Positions 45,401-56,068 of a stretch of 64,000 nt of DNA are shown here, one piece after another (within the stretch, counting starts at the first letter, position 1; every line of letters starts with the position of its first letter). This DNA comes from Dactylellina haptotyla (taxonomy: Eukaryota > Ascomycota > Orbiliomycetes > Orbiliales > Orbiliaceae): NCBI GenBank assembly GCA_031310005.1, contig CM062384.1, positions 2,976,001-3,040,000 of the forward strand, in the 5' to 3' direction. The translations under genes were made by a program, and so were the position numbers. The notes under the pieces are model-generated. The model saw only the letters and a list, made by a program, of their open reading frames with translations, was not told the origin of the DNA and did not search any database.

Positions 45401-48400
45401 TGCTTCGCAGTATAATCCAGATCTTCGTATCATCACGTTTATGCTTCCCCATAAGGCGTTTCTCTTACTAGCAGAACGAGAAACACAGAATGCAGACTAG
45501 TATGAAGGAAATACACATGCTGCAAACAGCCAGTCTCATGATACCCCAACAATTGCCATGCGTAACCACCCTGCACCATCCTGCGAGATTGAGTCCCCTC
45601 CTGTGAGTGGGAGTAACCGTAATCTCCATGTCGATACACACTTTGAGGGAATCTAGACGCTACCCATATGGTGGGACAACACAAAAAAAAAAAGAACAAG
45701 TGAACCGGGACCTGGGTACAAGGACCAACCATCGGGAGGATAATCGCGTGATGTAACCCGTATTCTCTCAGTACGAATTAACAAGATAACTCGAGAGAAA
45801 ACTTTGGGGGCGTCTTTTTGGACGGGATTATCCCGCGTCCGACAAAATGGGTTACCTAGCTGTGTGCTATCGAATGAGGAAGTAATAAGATACTTCATCT
45901 GATATCAGAGCCGAAAGTCCGGGGCGATTTCTTTCACCAAGTTATCGATACTGGGTCCTCCGCTATGACCACGATTCTACTTTTCTAAGGGCATTCCCAT
46001 GGTCGGGTTTGGACCTTCCAGTGTCTCAACCTAGTATCCTCGTCGAAAAGCTCTTTGAGGTCTCCTCGATTTTCCCAACATCTGAACCAATATATTAGTA
46101 ATATCAGTCCAAGTCACTGGGGTCTGATCGATAAAGGATGAGTGAAATAAGTTCCTAAACAGTTTCTCGGTACCCCATCGACAAGGAGCAAAACATGATG
46201 TGCCTGATCTGGAAGCTGCCTAAGATCGGTTCCGAATCCACAGGGTTATTAATCTCGTCCGCGGTTGGTGCGCTGATACAAGAGAGTCCTGTGCCAAACA
46301 CCACAACGAGGGATCCCTCTGAATCAAACGGCCACTTATCGAATCAAACACCCCTCCTTCTCAGTTGACAGCTTGCTTGTTGTCTAAGCTTTCAGCTTTG
46401 ACCTGTGGGAGATTTCGCAACCAAAAAAAAATAAAAGTGTGGAAATATTATCACACTTTTGCTTTCTCCGGTGCGGGTTTGCGCCCGTGGGGCCGTTTTC
46501 CATGTTCTGATGGCGTTCGGCCTGCAGCTTTGCGACAGCACCGGTTAACGTTTCCCTGCTCAGCTGCAGGAGATTATGCTCGACTGCAGCAATAAGCCTT
46601 TGAGGCTGCAGCGCCATCAGCGCCATAAAATTATAAAAAACCTATATGAGACCGCCACTATACCATGGTGGTCATAGTGGCATCTGTGGATGAGTGGGCT
46701 TTTCAAACTCAAGAGCTTTGAGAGGACTTGAGATGAAGGTCGCATGTCTCACAACTCTTGATAGAGCTACAACTAGGCCCGTTTCGACTCCAGATCTTAA
46801 TTCCAAATTGCACAAGAACGTCTACCGACATTTCTCTGTGTGCCCTGTTTGCAGGTGATATCCGCTTTGTGTGATTCGATGGTCGGGTACACATCCCCGA
46901 ATCCAACTATAACGAGACCGAACAGTCGTCATGGTTATAGGCCATGGAGCCCTTTCTGTAATTTCCAGGCACCAACAAACCGTTACAGGTTCAACCAGGG
47001 ACCGTCGAAACAATGTTGGCGAAAGGGTCCAATCGAGCTTCAAAACGGTTCCGTTTGAATAATACAGCTGTTGACCTCACGTGGAGGAGATCCTCTCCCA
47101 GGAAAATTTTGTTATGGAGGCGAGGATGGGCACGATCACCGCAGCGATGTGGCAGAAACCCTGATCGATGATCGCCATCAGATTGCGTAGGGGCGGCAAC
47201 CTCGAACTTCGAGAGTTGAGGTTACCCACGGCGATTTTTTTTGCTTTCGTTCACCAAGAGTTTTGAGAGCTTCGAAGGTTGAAGGCAGCAGAATATCGAT
47301 GGTGGAGCTATAGCTACTGCTACCACCGGCGTGCCTGAAGGTTCGTCGGTATCCCGCTCCACTTGTTCCCACAGTTCCCACACCGCAAAAGGACGGGCTC
47401 AGCCTTGCGCTATTAATATCGAGGACCGTCGGCTACTGACCTTCTAGAAGGCCGCCACTAACCACGAACCACCGCCCGTGTGATCACTTTGAATGAGGTT
47501 TTTCTTGAAACTCAGACAACTTTCGCTTGCTCGGATGGCGATGCCATTCTCGTATGAGGCGTCATTTCCTTTGACACACATGGCGCATATGGCTGGATAC
47601 CAGTGCGTCGCATTTGCAATCTGGAGTATTCGCGGTCGTAAGAAAGAGCTATTTCTCACTTGTAGCTCGTACGATGCAACAAATGACGATGCACTGGATC
47701 ACAATCATATGAGCATCTTGTAGCTCGGGGGCGGTTTGTCTCGGAAATAATCTACGAGGAGTCGCGGGAACGAAGCCGTGGGGAGCCTTTGGCAATTGGG
47801 GCATCAAAACGGTCTGCCGCATTCTGCATGCAGAATCTTGTATCGTTTTAACTGATATCGAAAAGCTTCGTTCGCCTAAGCAATTTTCCTTGCCATTAAG
47901 TCCGAGGCTTCAGCTGCGATCTCGGTTAGAGGACGAATTATTTCGCCGCTGTTTCGCTGGGCACGGCAATTGCTCATTCCTTGAAGCCTTGAGTTGCGAT
48001 CACAGATTAGAATATTCGTATCCCTCCAGGCTTTCCAATTGCCAAGAGTCCATACAATCTCGAAAATAGTTATCTCAAATTCTGTTCTGATACCAATAGC
48101 ATATCCTGGGATCATAAATTTATTGATGCCTCACTTCAGCTCCTGGTTACTCATACATCTCTGCCTTCGATCGTGATGATTGGCGCTACGCCATCTGCCG
48201 CCATTGTATATGCAGCGTTGAATAGATTGGGCCCGAACAGAGCCGCAAACAGGCAACAAGCTTGTTAACTTGCTTCAGCACAGCTCCCGTCGCAAAACGG
48301 AAGGGGTCTGGGTGTGCGAATAAAGTAACGTTATGCAGCATTCTCGTACGTGGGCAGGAACGACAAAATAGGTGGAAAAGCATAGCCACAATGCACCCCC

Positions 48401-49185
48401 TCCAACAGTCCTCAATTCGGGTAAACGTATGGGATAAACTGGGAAACAATAGACGGAGAGGGAATATTATACAGCTTACCAATGTTGCAATGCGGGAGGC
48501 CAGCTGTTTTCTGGAAGAGTTATCGGGAGCAAAAGCGCAAGGCGAACAATCCGCGATGATTTTTGCTGATAGCATCGAAAGATCTCCACTTCGGGACCTG
48601 AACCCGCTTCGCGCACAATTACTTCTAACGTCTGACGCAGGGCCCACAGGTGAGATCTGAGGGTTTGGACGGGCGGTAGCGGCCGGTTCCGTCTACACAC
48701 ACCTCTCTGAGGAAATCGTGATATCACAGATTATGGCTTGCAATGCAATGCTGGTGCGTCAGTGGACATCAATATGATGCGTCAAATGAGACGTTTTTAG
48801 TACCGTCTACGAGCAACCCAAATATGATAGCTGCCCAAGGGTCAGTGATGGCCATATCACCAGCGGAGATATCTTATTGATACGTACCACTATCAAATTC
48901 CTCCGCTCTGGAATGATCCCCGTTCACATTCCCGTTCGATAGCAATGTTCATTATGCATCGTGATAGTGGTGACCCAGAACCTCGGCACTTTTCAGGCTG
49001 TGTTGTGAATGTTTAAAGATGTTTGACATTGTTGAATTGCCGCATTCGGGCGTTGCCCGTCAACACATCCAACCTCCTTCGGGGAGCTGCAGCGCTGTAC
49101 ACCTAAACATCGCCAGCTTGATAGCTTGGACGTCCCTGCCGACGATACGGACGTCATATCTCACCCTCCACAGAAGTAGCTAGCA
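42476..49185. other. 6.7-kb gene desert with scattered ORF fragments
   Basis: No supported gene. 42.5-43.4 kb is purine-rich on the plus strand and probably promoter/leader of the minus-strand C2H2 gene. From 47.4 to 48.7 kb several 60-150-codon frames are open on both strands (for example 48186-48647 minus and 48262-48660 plus), with a possible intron on the minus strand (48480 to about 48440, GTAAGC...CCCAG). None has an ATG and a continuous model. This could be an eroded gene. Confidence 0.4.
46654..46681. repeat. Perfect 8-bp inverted repeat (hairpin)
   Basis: GCCACTAT and ATAGTGGC flank a 12-nt loop that itself contains CCATGG. Intergenic; may be a protein-binding site, a hairpin, or chance. 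Confidence 0.5.
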
Positions 49186-51898
49186 ATGCCGCGGGCGCGT
49201 AAGCTACGAATAATATCCAGCGATGAAGACGAACGCGACGAATCTAAGACGATTATAACGACGGAGGTCGAGTCGACATCGAATACGCTAGGTTCAAGCA
49301 CGAGAGCCACCAGAGCCACGCGATCCACGAGTGCAAGCACAAGCAGGACCGCTGCTTCCACGCTGAACGGATCATCGAGCCAGACAAGCGCTATAACAGC
49401 TGGTACGGCTACCAAAAGCTCAAAATCTTCTAGAACGAAAGCCTCAAGTTCTTCAATTACATCCCCTCGAAAGTCCTCGATATCCAAAGCTTCAAGCTCG
49501 AAACCCGCAAGACAGTCACAACCAATATCGTCTTTCTTCACGCCGGCGTCCCAACCAGCGAAACGGCAAAAGAAAGGCACGATAACTCAGCTTTCGGAGG
49601 AAATACACGAGCATGAAGAAATTGATGGTATCGAGTTCTCGTCAGACGAAGAGAATGACCGTAAGAATCGCCGTAGACAGGTGATTCCAATCATATCATC
49701 AGAGCCGGACGAATTGCCTCGGAAGCTTCCACCACCCGGCAAGTCGAAACCTTCGGAAAAGCTCTCGACAGCGGCTACGGGCGACGATGTAATAGAAACC
49801 CAAACTTGGGCTGACAAGTATGCGCCAAAGTCGACTGTCGATCTTGCGGTTCACAAGCGTAAAATTGACGATGTACGGAGCTGGCTCAATGACGTATTTA
49901 CGGGCGTTTCTGCGAGGGTATGTGATTCCCTACACTTGTAATATTCCTTTTTTTTTATGGTTAGAAATCGCGGATTGAAAGGGACTTATATAAACAAATC
50001 AGCGACTTTTAGTTCTCTCTGGCCCTTCTGGAACGGGCAAGACGGCCACGATTACTGCTTTGGGCAGCGAACTAGACTTCGACATCTTGAAATGGGAGAA
50101 TCCCTCACAACATGATATTGGCGGCGACTATTTATTTGAGAGTCTCAATTCGAAATTTGAAGAGTTCATGGGGCGAGGGACGGGATACGGTGCTTTACCC
50201 TTGGTAGTTCACTCGAGGTCGCACCAAGATGGTCCACCGGTTAAGAAATTAGAGGAACCCAAGGACCCGGACAGACGACAGATTATCCTGCTGGAAGATT
50301 TGCCGAACATTTTCAGCTCTTCTACAAGTGGTTCATCTGCTATGATGTCGTTCCGGAGTGCGCTCCACACGTTTTTGGCTACCCCTCAGGACAGCATACC
50401 TTCCCCGTGTATCCTCATAATCAGCGAGAATCTTACGACACAATCGAATAGCACTTCCATAACCCCGCATCGATTACTTGGACCACAACTGCTTAATCAT
50501 CGAAAAACGACTTCGATAACGTTTAATAAGATTGCCGCAGGCATTATGCAAAAGGCTCTAGATAAGGTTGTTGATATGGAAATGAGAAGCAAAGCTATAA
50601 AGGAAGCGCCCTCAGCTGGGTTATTGGCGGGTATCGGCGCATGTGGTGATATCAGAAGCGCAATAAATACCTTAGAGTTCATGATGGTGGTCGGACGGGG
50701 CAAGGTTGCATATCCAAGGAAAGTTCCCATAACGAAAGGCAAAAAGAAAGGCCGAAGTATATCGGATTGGGGGCAGCCAAGCGACAGCGAGAAATTAACG
50801 TATGCCGAACTTTCCCATACCCAACCGACGTTTACAGGGCTAACTATCTTATAGACTTGAACTAATTACTCAGCGTGAATCGTCACTTGGTATCTTCCAT
50901 GCCGTTGGGAAGATAGTGTGGAATAAGAGATGTAAGCATAGCGTTCACGAGAATATTGGTCTCACTTTACTAATAGTTGCACTCCTTTAGTTGATGCCTC
51001 TGAGCCTCAGATGTTGCCGCCAGAAACCCTACCGGATCCGATACCCTCTCTGTCCTCATACTCTCGCCCGCCTTCACTCGTCGACATAAAATCTCTAATC
51101 GATACCGCTGGTGTGGACCTCGAAACGTTTGTATCCGGCATCCACGAGAACTATCTACAATCGTGCGGCGGATCATCCTTCCCAGAACACTTTGAAGCTT
51201 GCATAGAACACCTCTCAGATTCAGACGTCCTCTCCTACAATGTCTCTCCTGGCGGCAGAAACCAAGTAGAAGATAACTTTCGTCAGGATGAACTCGCTTT
51301 CCAAGTAGCAGTACGGGGTACCCTGATGGGACTCCCTGTCAAAGTGAAGCGCGCGACTGGCAAGACGAGCATGTACTACCCCATGTCGCAGCGGCTGTGG
51401 CGGGATAGAGAGGTCGTTGAGGGGCTAGTTAGCATGTTTATTGCGAACGGACTGTCTGATTTTGGAAATAATAAGATCGCTGGTGGTATGGCGGATGTGG
51501 AAGCTTTGCTAGAATATTTCCCGTATACGCATCGAATAGCGAAGGCTAAGATGAGAAGCAAAGGCGGTATGAGAACGCCTGCGATGAAGAATTTGGAGAA
51601 AGTAGTGCTGTTCAGAGGAGTTGGCGACCAGAGCGAAGCTATTCCGGATGGACCGGATGAAGAAGAGGAAGTGGAAAACGGAGAGGAAGATGAAATGGGT
51701 AATGTGAAAGTTAAGAGGAAGGTTAGGAGACAGAAAGAGGATAGTGGACAGTATGGAGGTCGGTTTAAAAAGAGGAAAGATGGCGGAGTCGGCGTATCAG
51801 GGATCGGAGAGGGTGAGAAAGATGATGGTGATGTTGAGGAAAGCTTGGAGGCATTGGTTTTGGTTGAGGACGATATTGAAGACGATGATAATTGGTAA
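49186..51898 (+). CDS. RAD17: Rad17/Rad24 checkpoint clamp loader subunit
   Basis: Four exons: 49186-49917, 50003-50799, 50855-50931 and 50991-51898, giving 837 residues. The 55-nt second intron (GTATGC, branch GCTAAC, TTATAG) and the others join frames to give LELITQRESSLGIFHAVGKI and NKR|FDASEPQ, strings typical of Rad17. The N-terminal 200 residues are Ser/Thr-rich with an ISSFF element (114-118) like the conserved short motif of Rad17 and PCNA-type clamp binders. TWADKYAPKSTVDLAVHKRK precedes the AAA+ module: Walker A GPSGTGKT (251-258) and Walker B-like LLEDLPN (340-346). The C-terminus is an acidic/basic tail ending in DDDNW. Rad17 replaces Rfc1 in an RFC complex that loads the 9-1-1 clamp at DNA damage and activates the ATR/Mec1 checkpoint in the nucleus. 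Confidence 0.95.
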
Positions 51899-52313
51899 TA
51901 TTCTTTTGATTAGATCTGGTTATATTAGGTCTACATAGTAGGATACTATAGCTGAAAGCTATGGATTCGGTAGTAGCTAATTCTTAGCAGCGGTTATGTA
52001 CAATATCTCGGAAGCACTGGTTGTTTTGTATATTGGTACTGTATTATAGAAACATATATATATCCTTGAAGATAATAACTATTTACACGAAAACCGCCTT
52101 CGGCCGGACCGCGAACTTTGAATTTTCACATGTGTTAGATAACCGCACCCGTTCACCCGAAAGGGAAATCCGATGGCTAATAGCTCCCCGCCCAGTAACT
52201 CTAAGGTCTTTATATCAACTAGGCTGCCCGTAGTTCAATCTACCTATCCCCTTTTCTAATCATTCATCTATTGTTACTCACATATAGTTAAGAGCCTTTA
52301 CGATTCTTCCGCA
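51899..52313. other. Short intergenic region
   Basis: AT-rich; probable 3' end of RAD17 and promoter of the next gene. A CTTTATATCA element near 52209 could be its TATA box. Confidence 0.5.
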
Positions 52314-52886
52314 ATGTCGTTTCTCCAGTCCCTGAGCAAGGGCTCAACATCTTCCAACACGTCAACACAAAAAGACAACGCAAAGATATGGGCGGACAGG
52401 CTGACCTCAGAAGTCTCTTCGTCGAGCTCAGCACCACCGAATGACTTTAGAACACAGGGGCCACAAACAAAATTGGCCGGAGAGGCAGAATACGAATCTT
52501 TTTTGTCTCAGGATGGCGACAGGGGTATCAAAGAAGCAGTGGGGCCGTATTCCTTACTCGACGCAGAGTTTTCGCCAGACATTGAGTTTCAAAAGTCCAT
52601 TGATGGGCTGGATGTAGTGGGATTGTTAGAGGTGATGGATACCCAACAGATTGAAATAGAGAGCTTCGTAGCTGGTAAAGGAGGGGAGAAGAGTATGGGG
52701 AACGACGAAGAGGTCGATGACCCGGTTGAATGGTTGGGCGTCACAAATGGCTATACAGACGAGGTTTGGGGAGACCAAGATACATTGACCGCAAAGGGGA
52801 AGAAAGGCAAGCAGAAAGCGGATGAAAGCAACAAAATGAAGTCAAGAAGGAAAGGGAAAGGTGTCGATATGAAAAGCCGCTTGTAG
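52314..52886 (+). CDS. Small acidic protein of unknown function
   Basis: Single-exon ORF of 190 residues with a good ATG. The N-terminus is Ser/Thr-rich (MSFLQSLSKGSTSSN), followed by KIWADRLTSEVSSSSS, an EAEYESFLSQDGDRG stretch, a central acidic, hydrophobic segment (SPDIEFQKSIDGLDVVGLLE), DDPVEWLGV, DEVWGDQ and a Lys/Arg-rich tail (KSRRKGKGVDMKSRL) that could act as a nuclear signal. No domain, signal peptide or membrane segment is recognised. It follows RAD17 in the same direction, with 415 bp between stop and start, so it is a separate gene. Coding likelihood rests on length, ATG and biased composition only. Confidence 0.65.
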   Translation: MSFLQSLSKGSTSSNTSTQKDNAKIWADRLTSEVSSSSSAPPNDFRTQGPQTKLAGEAEYESFLSQDGDRGIKEAVGPYSLLDAEFSPDIEFQKSIDGLDVVGLLEVMDTQQIEIESFVAGKGGEKSMGNDEEVDDPVEWLGVTNGYTDEVWGDQDTLTAKGKKGKQKADESNKMKSRRKGKGVDMKSRL

Positions 52887-54309
52887 GGTGCAAAACGCAT
52901 TGTCGCAAAGACAATGGGAATCAGAGGCCTCGTCGCAAGTTCTGAAACCATATTAATTTTTAATCGCAATTTTCGAATTTCTGGATAAAAAGAATGGAAA
53001 CCCTGCTGCGGCAACTATTTCGTTTCTCGAACTTCTTCCCGCAAGAGCGACTGAATTACGCCGGCTGGGTCTTGCAAATAGCCAAGGTTTCGGCCGGCGA
53101 TATGTCTGGTTCCCATTCGCCTCCGAAGAGATCAAGTTGTCTCAAAAGACTCACACCGAAATCGCATTGAATTTGGTGAATTTGTAAGTGCCATGTAACC
53201 AATTAAACATTAGAATGCAGTTCAATCGCTAATTGAGATTCGTATTATTAGAAAGTTACGGAACTCTTGCATCCAAACTTGATTTGTGTAGCTAAGATTG
53301 GGTTTGTTTATATCCCAGAAGGACTGCCAGTTATGACTCCAAAACGGCATTTCCCCAGTTGTTGAGTAAAACAATATACGCAGCTCTAAAAGGCACTCCA
53401 GTCCCTTTATCTCGAACATACGCCCCTGGTTGAAAGTTTAGACATCTGTCTGACAACCTGTTTAGAGAAACTACCCCGAGATATTCAGCTGTGAATTGTT
53501 TAAACGCGGTATTAGGAACGACACAGCTTCGCTTCGATAAAAGCTCAAGTGGTGACCCGGAATCAGGACGTACCTATCTTTCAATCGAGGTTACGCAACT
53601 TTCATAAATGTATCTAGTAAATGAGGAATTCATTATTATGGTGGTATCTTTAGTGCTACCAATATGCCCTTTACTAAATGTACAGGGTTTATCTAGATTC
53701 TAAGAATTGACTTTTGAGCCGTAGATTATGACCACGAGTTAACTTGTTTCCTGTACCATAATTTAGTGAACAGAGTCACTGGTCGCCCTGCCCTGCTACT
53801 TCATGTTTCTGTACCACAAATATCTACCCAATTACAAATCCCTTTGCCAATTTCCCCCATATTCCGTGCCTGTTATACATGCCGCCTTATCATTTTGAAC
53901 GGCTTGGATTCCCGTGCCGCGGAATAGTTCTCTTTTTCAGGTATGGGGCGCGCGCTTGCCACAACCCTGCGGCGGCACTGCGCGCGGCGAGAATATTCGC
54001 ATATGCGTATTCGCGAGTTCGTAACAGTTTTAATTGAAGGAATTATAAACAATAAGTGGCCGCTGATGTAGCCAGTTTCAATATTTCCCTCATTCCAACA
54101 AACTGCCGCGAATTTTCACAACTCTACTATATTTTACATTTCGAAATAGTAAAAACTTAGGCATTTTGAGTGCGGTCGCAACTAACAACATCCTCAACGC
54201 AGTCACTTGCATACCTCGCAAATATCAAACAGAATTCGCTTTGGCCGACATTACCGCTGCTATTATTATTTCTATTATTTACAGGCTCGTTTACAAAAAA
54301 CAAGTCGAT
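52887..54309. other. Intergenic, with an ambiguous coding-like patch
   Basis: Between 52957 and 53183 the plus strand has a 75-codon frame without ATG (ARATELRRLGLANSQGFGRR, FPFASEEIKLSQKTHTEIA) ending at a perfect GTAAGT donor. The minus strand at 53419-53222 has an ATG-started 65-codon frame (MPFWSHNWQSFWDINKPN). The two readings cannot both be right; an eroded gene is possible. The rest is AT-rich without ORFs. Confidence 0.35.
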
Positions 54310-56068
54310 ATGTCGTCAAGTTTCGAGAGTCTCCCACCGGAATTGGCTACAGATATTGCTGAGTTTGTGAGTATTTAAAATAACCTGTACGAGATTATTT
54401 CTTAACTAATGTTCTATAGCTACCGAACTCTTCACTGAAGTCTTTGATGCGATGTAGCCAGAAGCTATATTCCATGTACTCAAGCTTTCTGTACGCTTCC
54501 CTGGAACTTTCGTTCCTCGAGTCCCTGGAATCACCCACATTTAGACCTCGGACGCTGTCTTGGGCGAAAGATCGGTGTCTTCAGCACGTTAAGCACATTA
54601 GATTCATAGATAGGAGTCCCACACCAAAAATCGAAGACGCGAAGACCTACCAAGATCTTGTGAAACATCAGGTTTACCCATTCATCAAAAGATTACCCCT
54701 TGATCGAATTCTTACATTTGAGTATGTTATAGTTACCTTAGATAGTAGGGTCCCACGCTAATGGAGAATTACTAGTTGGAATCCGGGACTTGGTATTGCG
54801 CCATGCTATATTTTCGACTGCTTCCAGATGTTCCAGAATCTCCAGAAGTTAGCCGTTCCGCTCGCCACCGTTGAATTTTGGGACATCGATGATCTCGTAC
54901 CCGTAAAGCTGACGCAACTCACTCACCTTCGGCTGTTTAGAGTTCCGCGAACATATTCAGCTCTTAAAGCCGCTCGGATATTGGTCTCCAGCGCTGAGAA
55001 ACTTAAACATCTACGATTTGAGTGTTGCGAAGAAAACGATAAAGCCAAAATCAACCAGTCTAGAGCTAACAACCTATTTAGAGGTTCTGTTTCGGGGTTG
55101 AATACTGAAAAATTGAGAGAGGTTGTGGGAAGAACAATTTATAGGATTATATCAGAGCGAAAATTACAGTCCCTCTACCTCGAAAATGTCCCAATCCACG
55201 AAGATATTGCGCCCTGCTTGACAAACAGATGTCTCGAAGAGCTGACTCTTCGCAATATCTCGAATTTAAGGTGCCTACAAGAAGTTTTCGAAAACCATGC
55301 ATTTAAACTACGGACGCTCCATATACTTGCCGGGGAAGCGGATTTACACTGCTTCCAGTCAACAATACGGCAGTGTTTGGAAGATGGGTTAGAAGAATTA
55401 ACGATCCTTTCTACAGATCGTTGGGATTCGCCTCACGAGGTACTGGCGAACATGCGGTTTCAACATACTCTCAACTTACGATGCCTTGCCGTCGGACGGT
55501 CTTTCAGCCATTCACCGGAACTGGACTTCCTACGGTCATGCCCCCTTCAAGAAATTTCCTTCGGAATAGTTAACTACGAGGTATGTGGTCGACCGTATCA
55601 ATTTTCGCGGTTGCGCTTACTAATATAAAACAATGGAAAACTATTACCCAGGAACAGATCGAAGCTGAAATCGACCACAAGTGGATACGCTCCACTCTTC
55701 CAAATTCTGTCAGAGTGATCTATCTTATGGCGTGGGATCCGAGCGACTATGTGAACATTGACAGAGGTACACTAATCGAAACACTCAGCAAAACACTCCA
55801 GAACTTCCTCAGAAGATGCTTCACTAAACGAAATTCACGCGCGGAGCCGATGCTCCGTTATATCGTTCTCGGCAATCGGTTAAATCTGGGTTTTACGGTT
55901 CAATGGGCACGCAATAGAAGCCCCATAGTTGCGGGGAATTGGTTACCTGTTATTGATGCCTTCGATTTCACGGCCAAATATGATAAGCTAAACGAGAAAT
56001 TCCGGCTGTATAATGCGGTTATACAGACTGGTATTGAGCCCCGGTATCGACTTCCGTCCTTCCGGTAG
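54310..56068 (+). CDS. F-box protein with leucine-rich-repeat-like body
   Basis: Four exons: 54310-54366, 54420-54721, 54776-55580 and 55652-56068, giving 526 residues. Donors are GTGAGT, GTATGT and GTATGT; branches ACTAAT, GCTAAT and ACTAAT; acceptors end in TAG, TAG and CAG. The 54-nt second intron removes a stop that would otherwise split the gene. Residues 5-55 form the F-box (FESLPPELATDIAEFLPN, SLKSLMRCSQKLYSMY). The rest contains repeated L..L.L units (LTHLRLFRVPRTYSALKAAR, KLQSLYLENVPIHEDIAP, CLEELTLRNISNLRCL) like degenerate leucine-rich repeats. It should act as a substrate adaptor of an SCF ubiquitin ligase, target unknown. Organisation resembles the F-box gene at 4207 (short first exon within the F-box, long body), suggesting the same expanded family, but I see no close sequence identity. 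Confidence 0.77.

Noticed and set aside
45901-45912. Tract resembling the primer-binding site of LTR retrotransposons
   Set aside because: No paired long terminal repeat and no polymerase-like sequence nearby; a 12-base match alone is not evidence.
54166-54309. Extending the second F-box gene upstream in frame
   Set aside because: The extension has no ATG; the ATG at 54310 directly precedes a canonical F-box.
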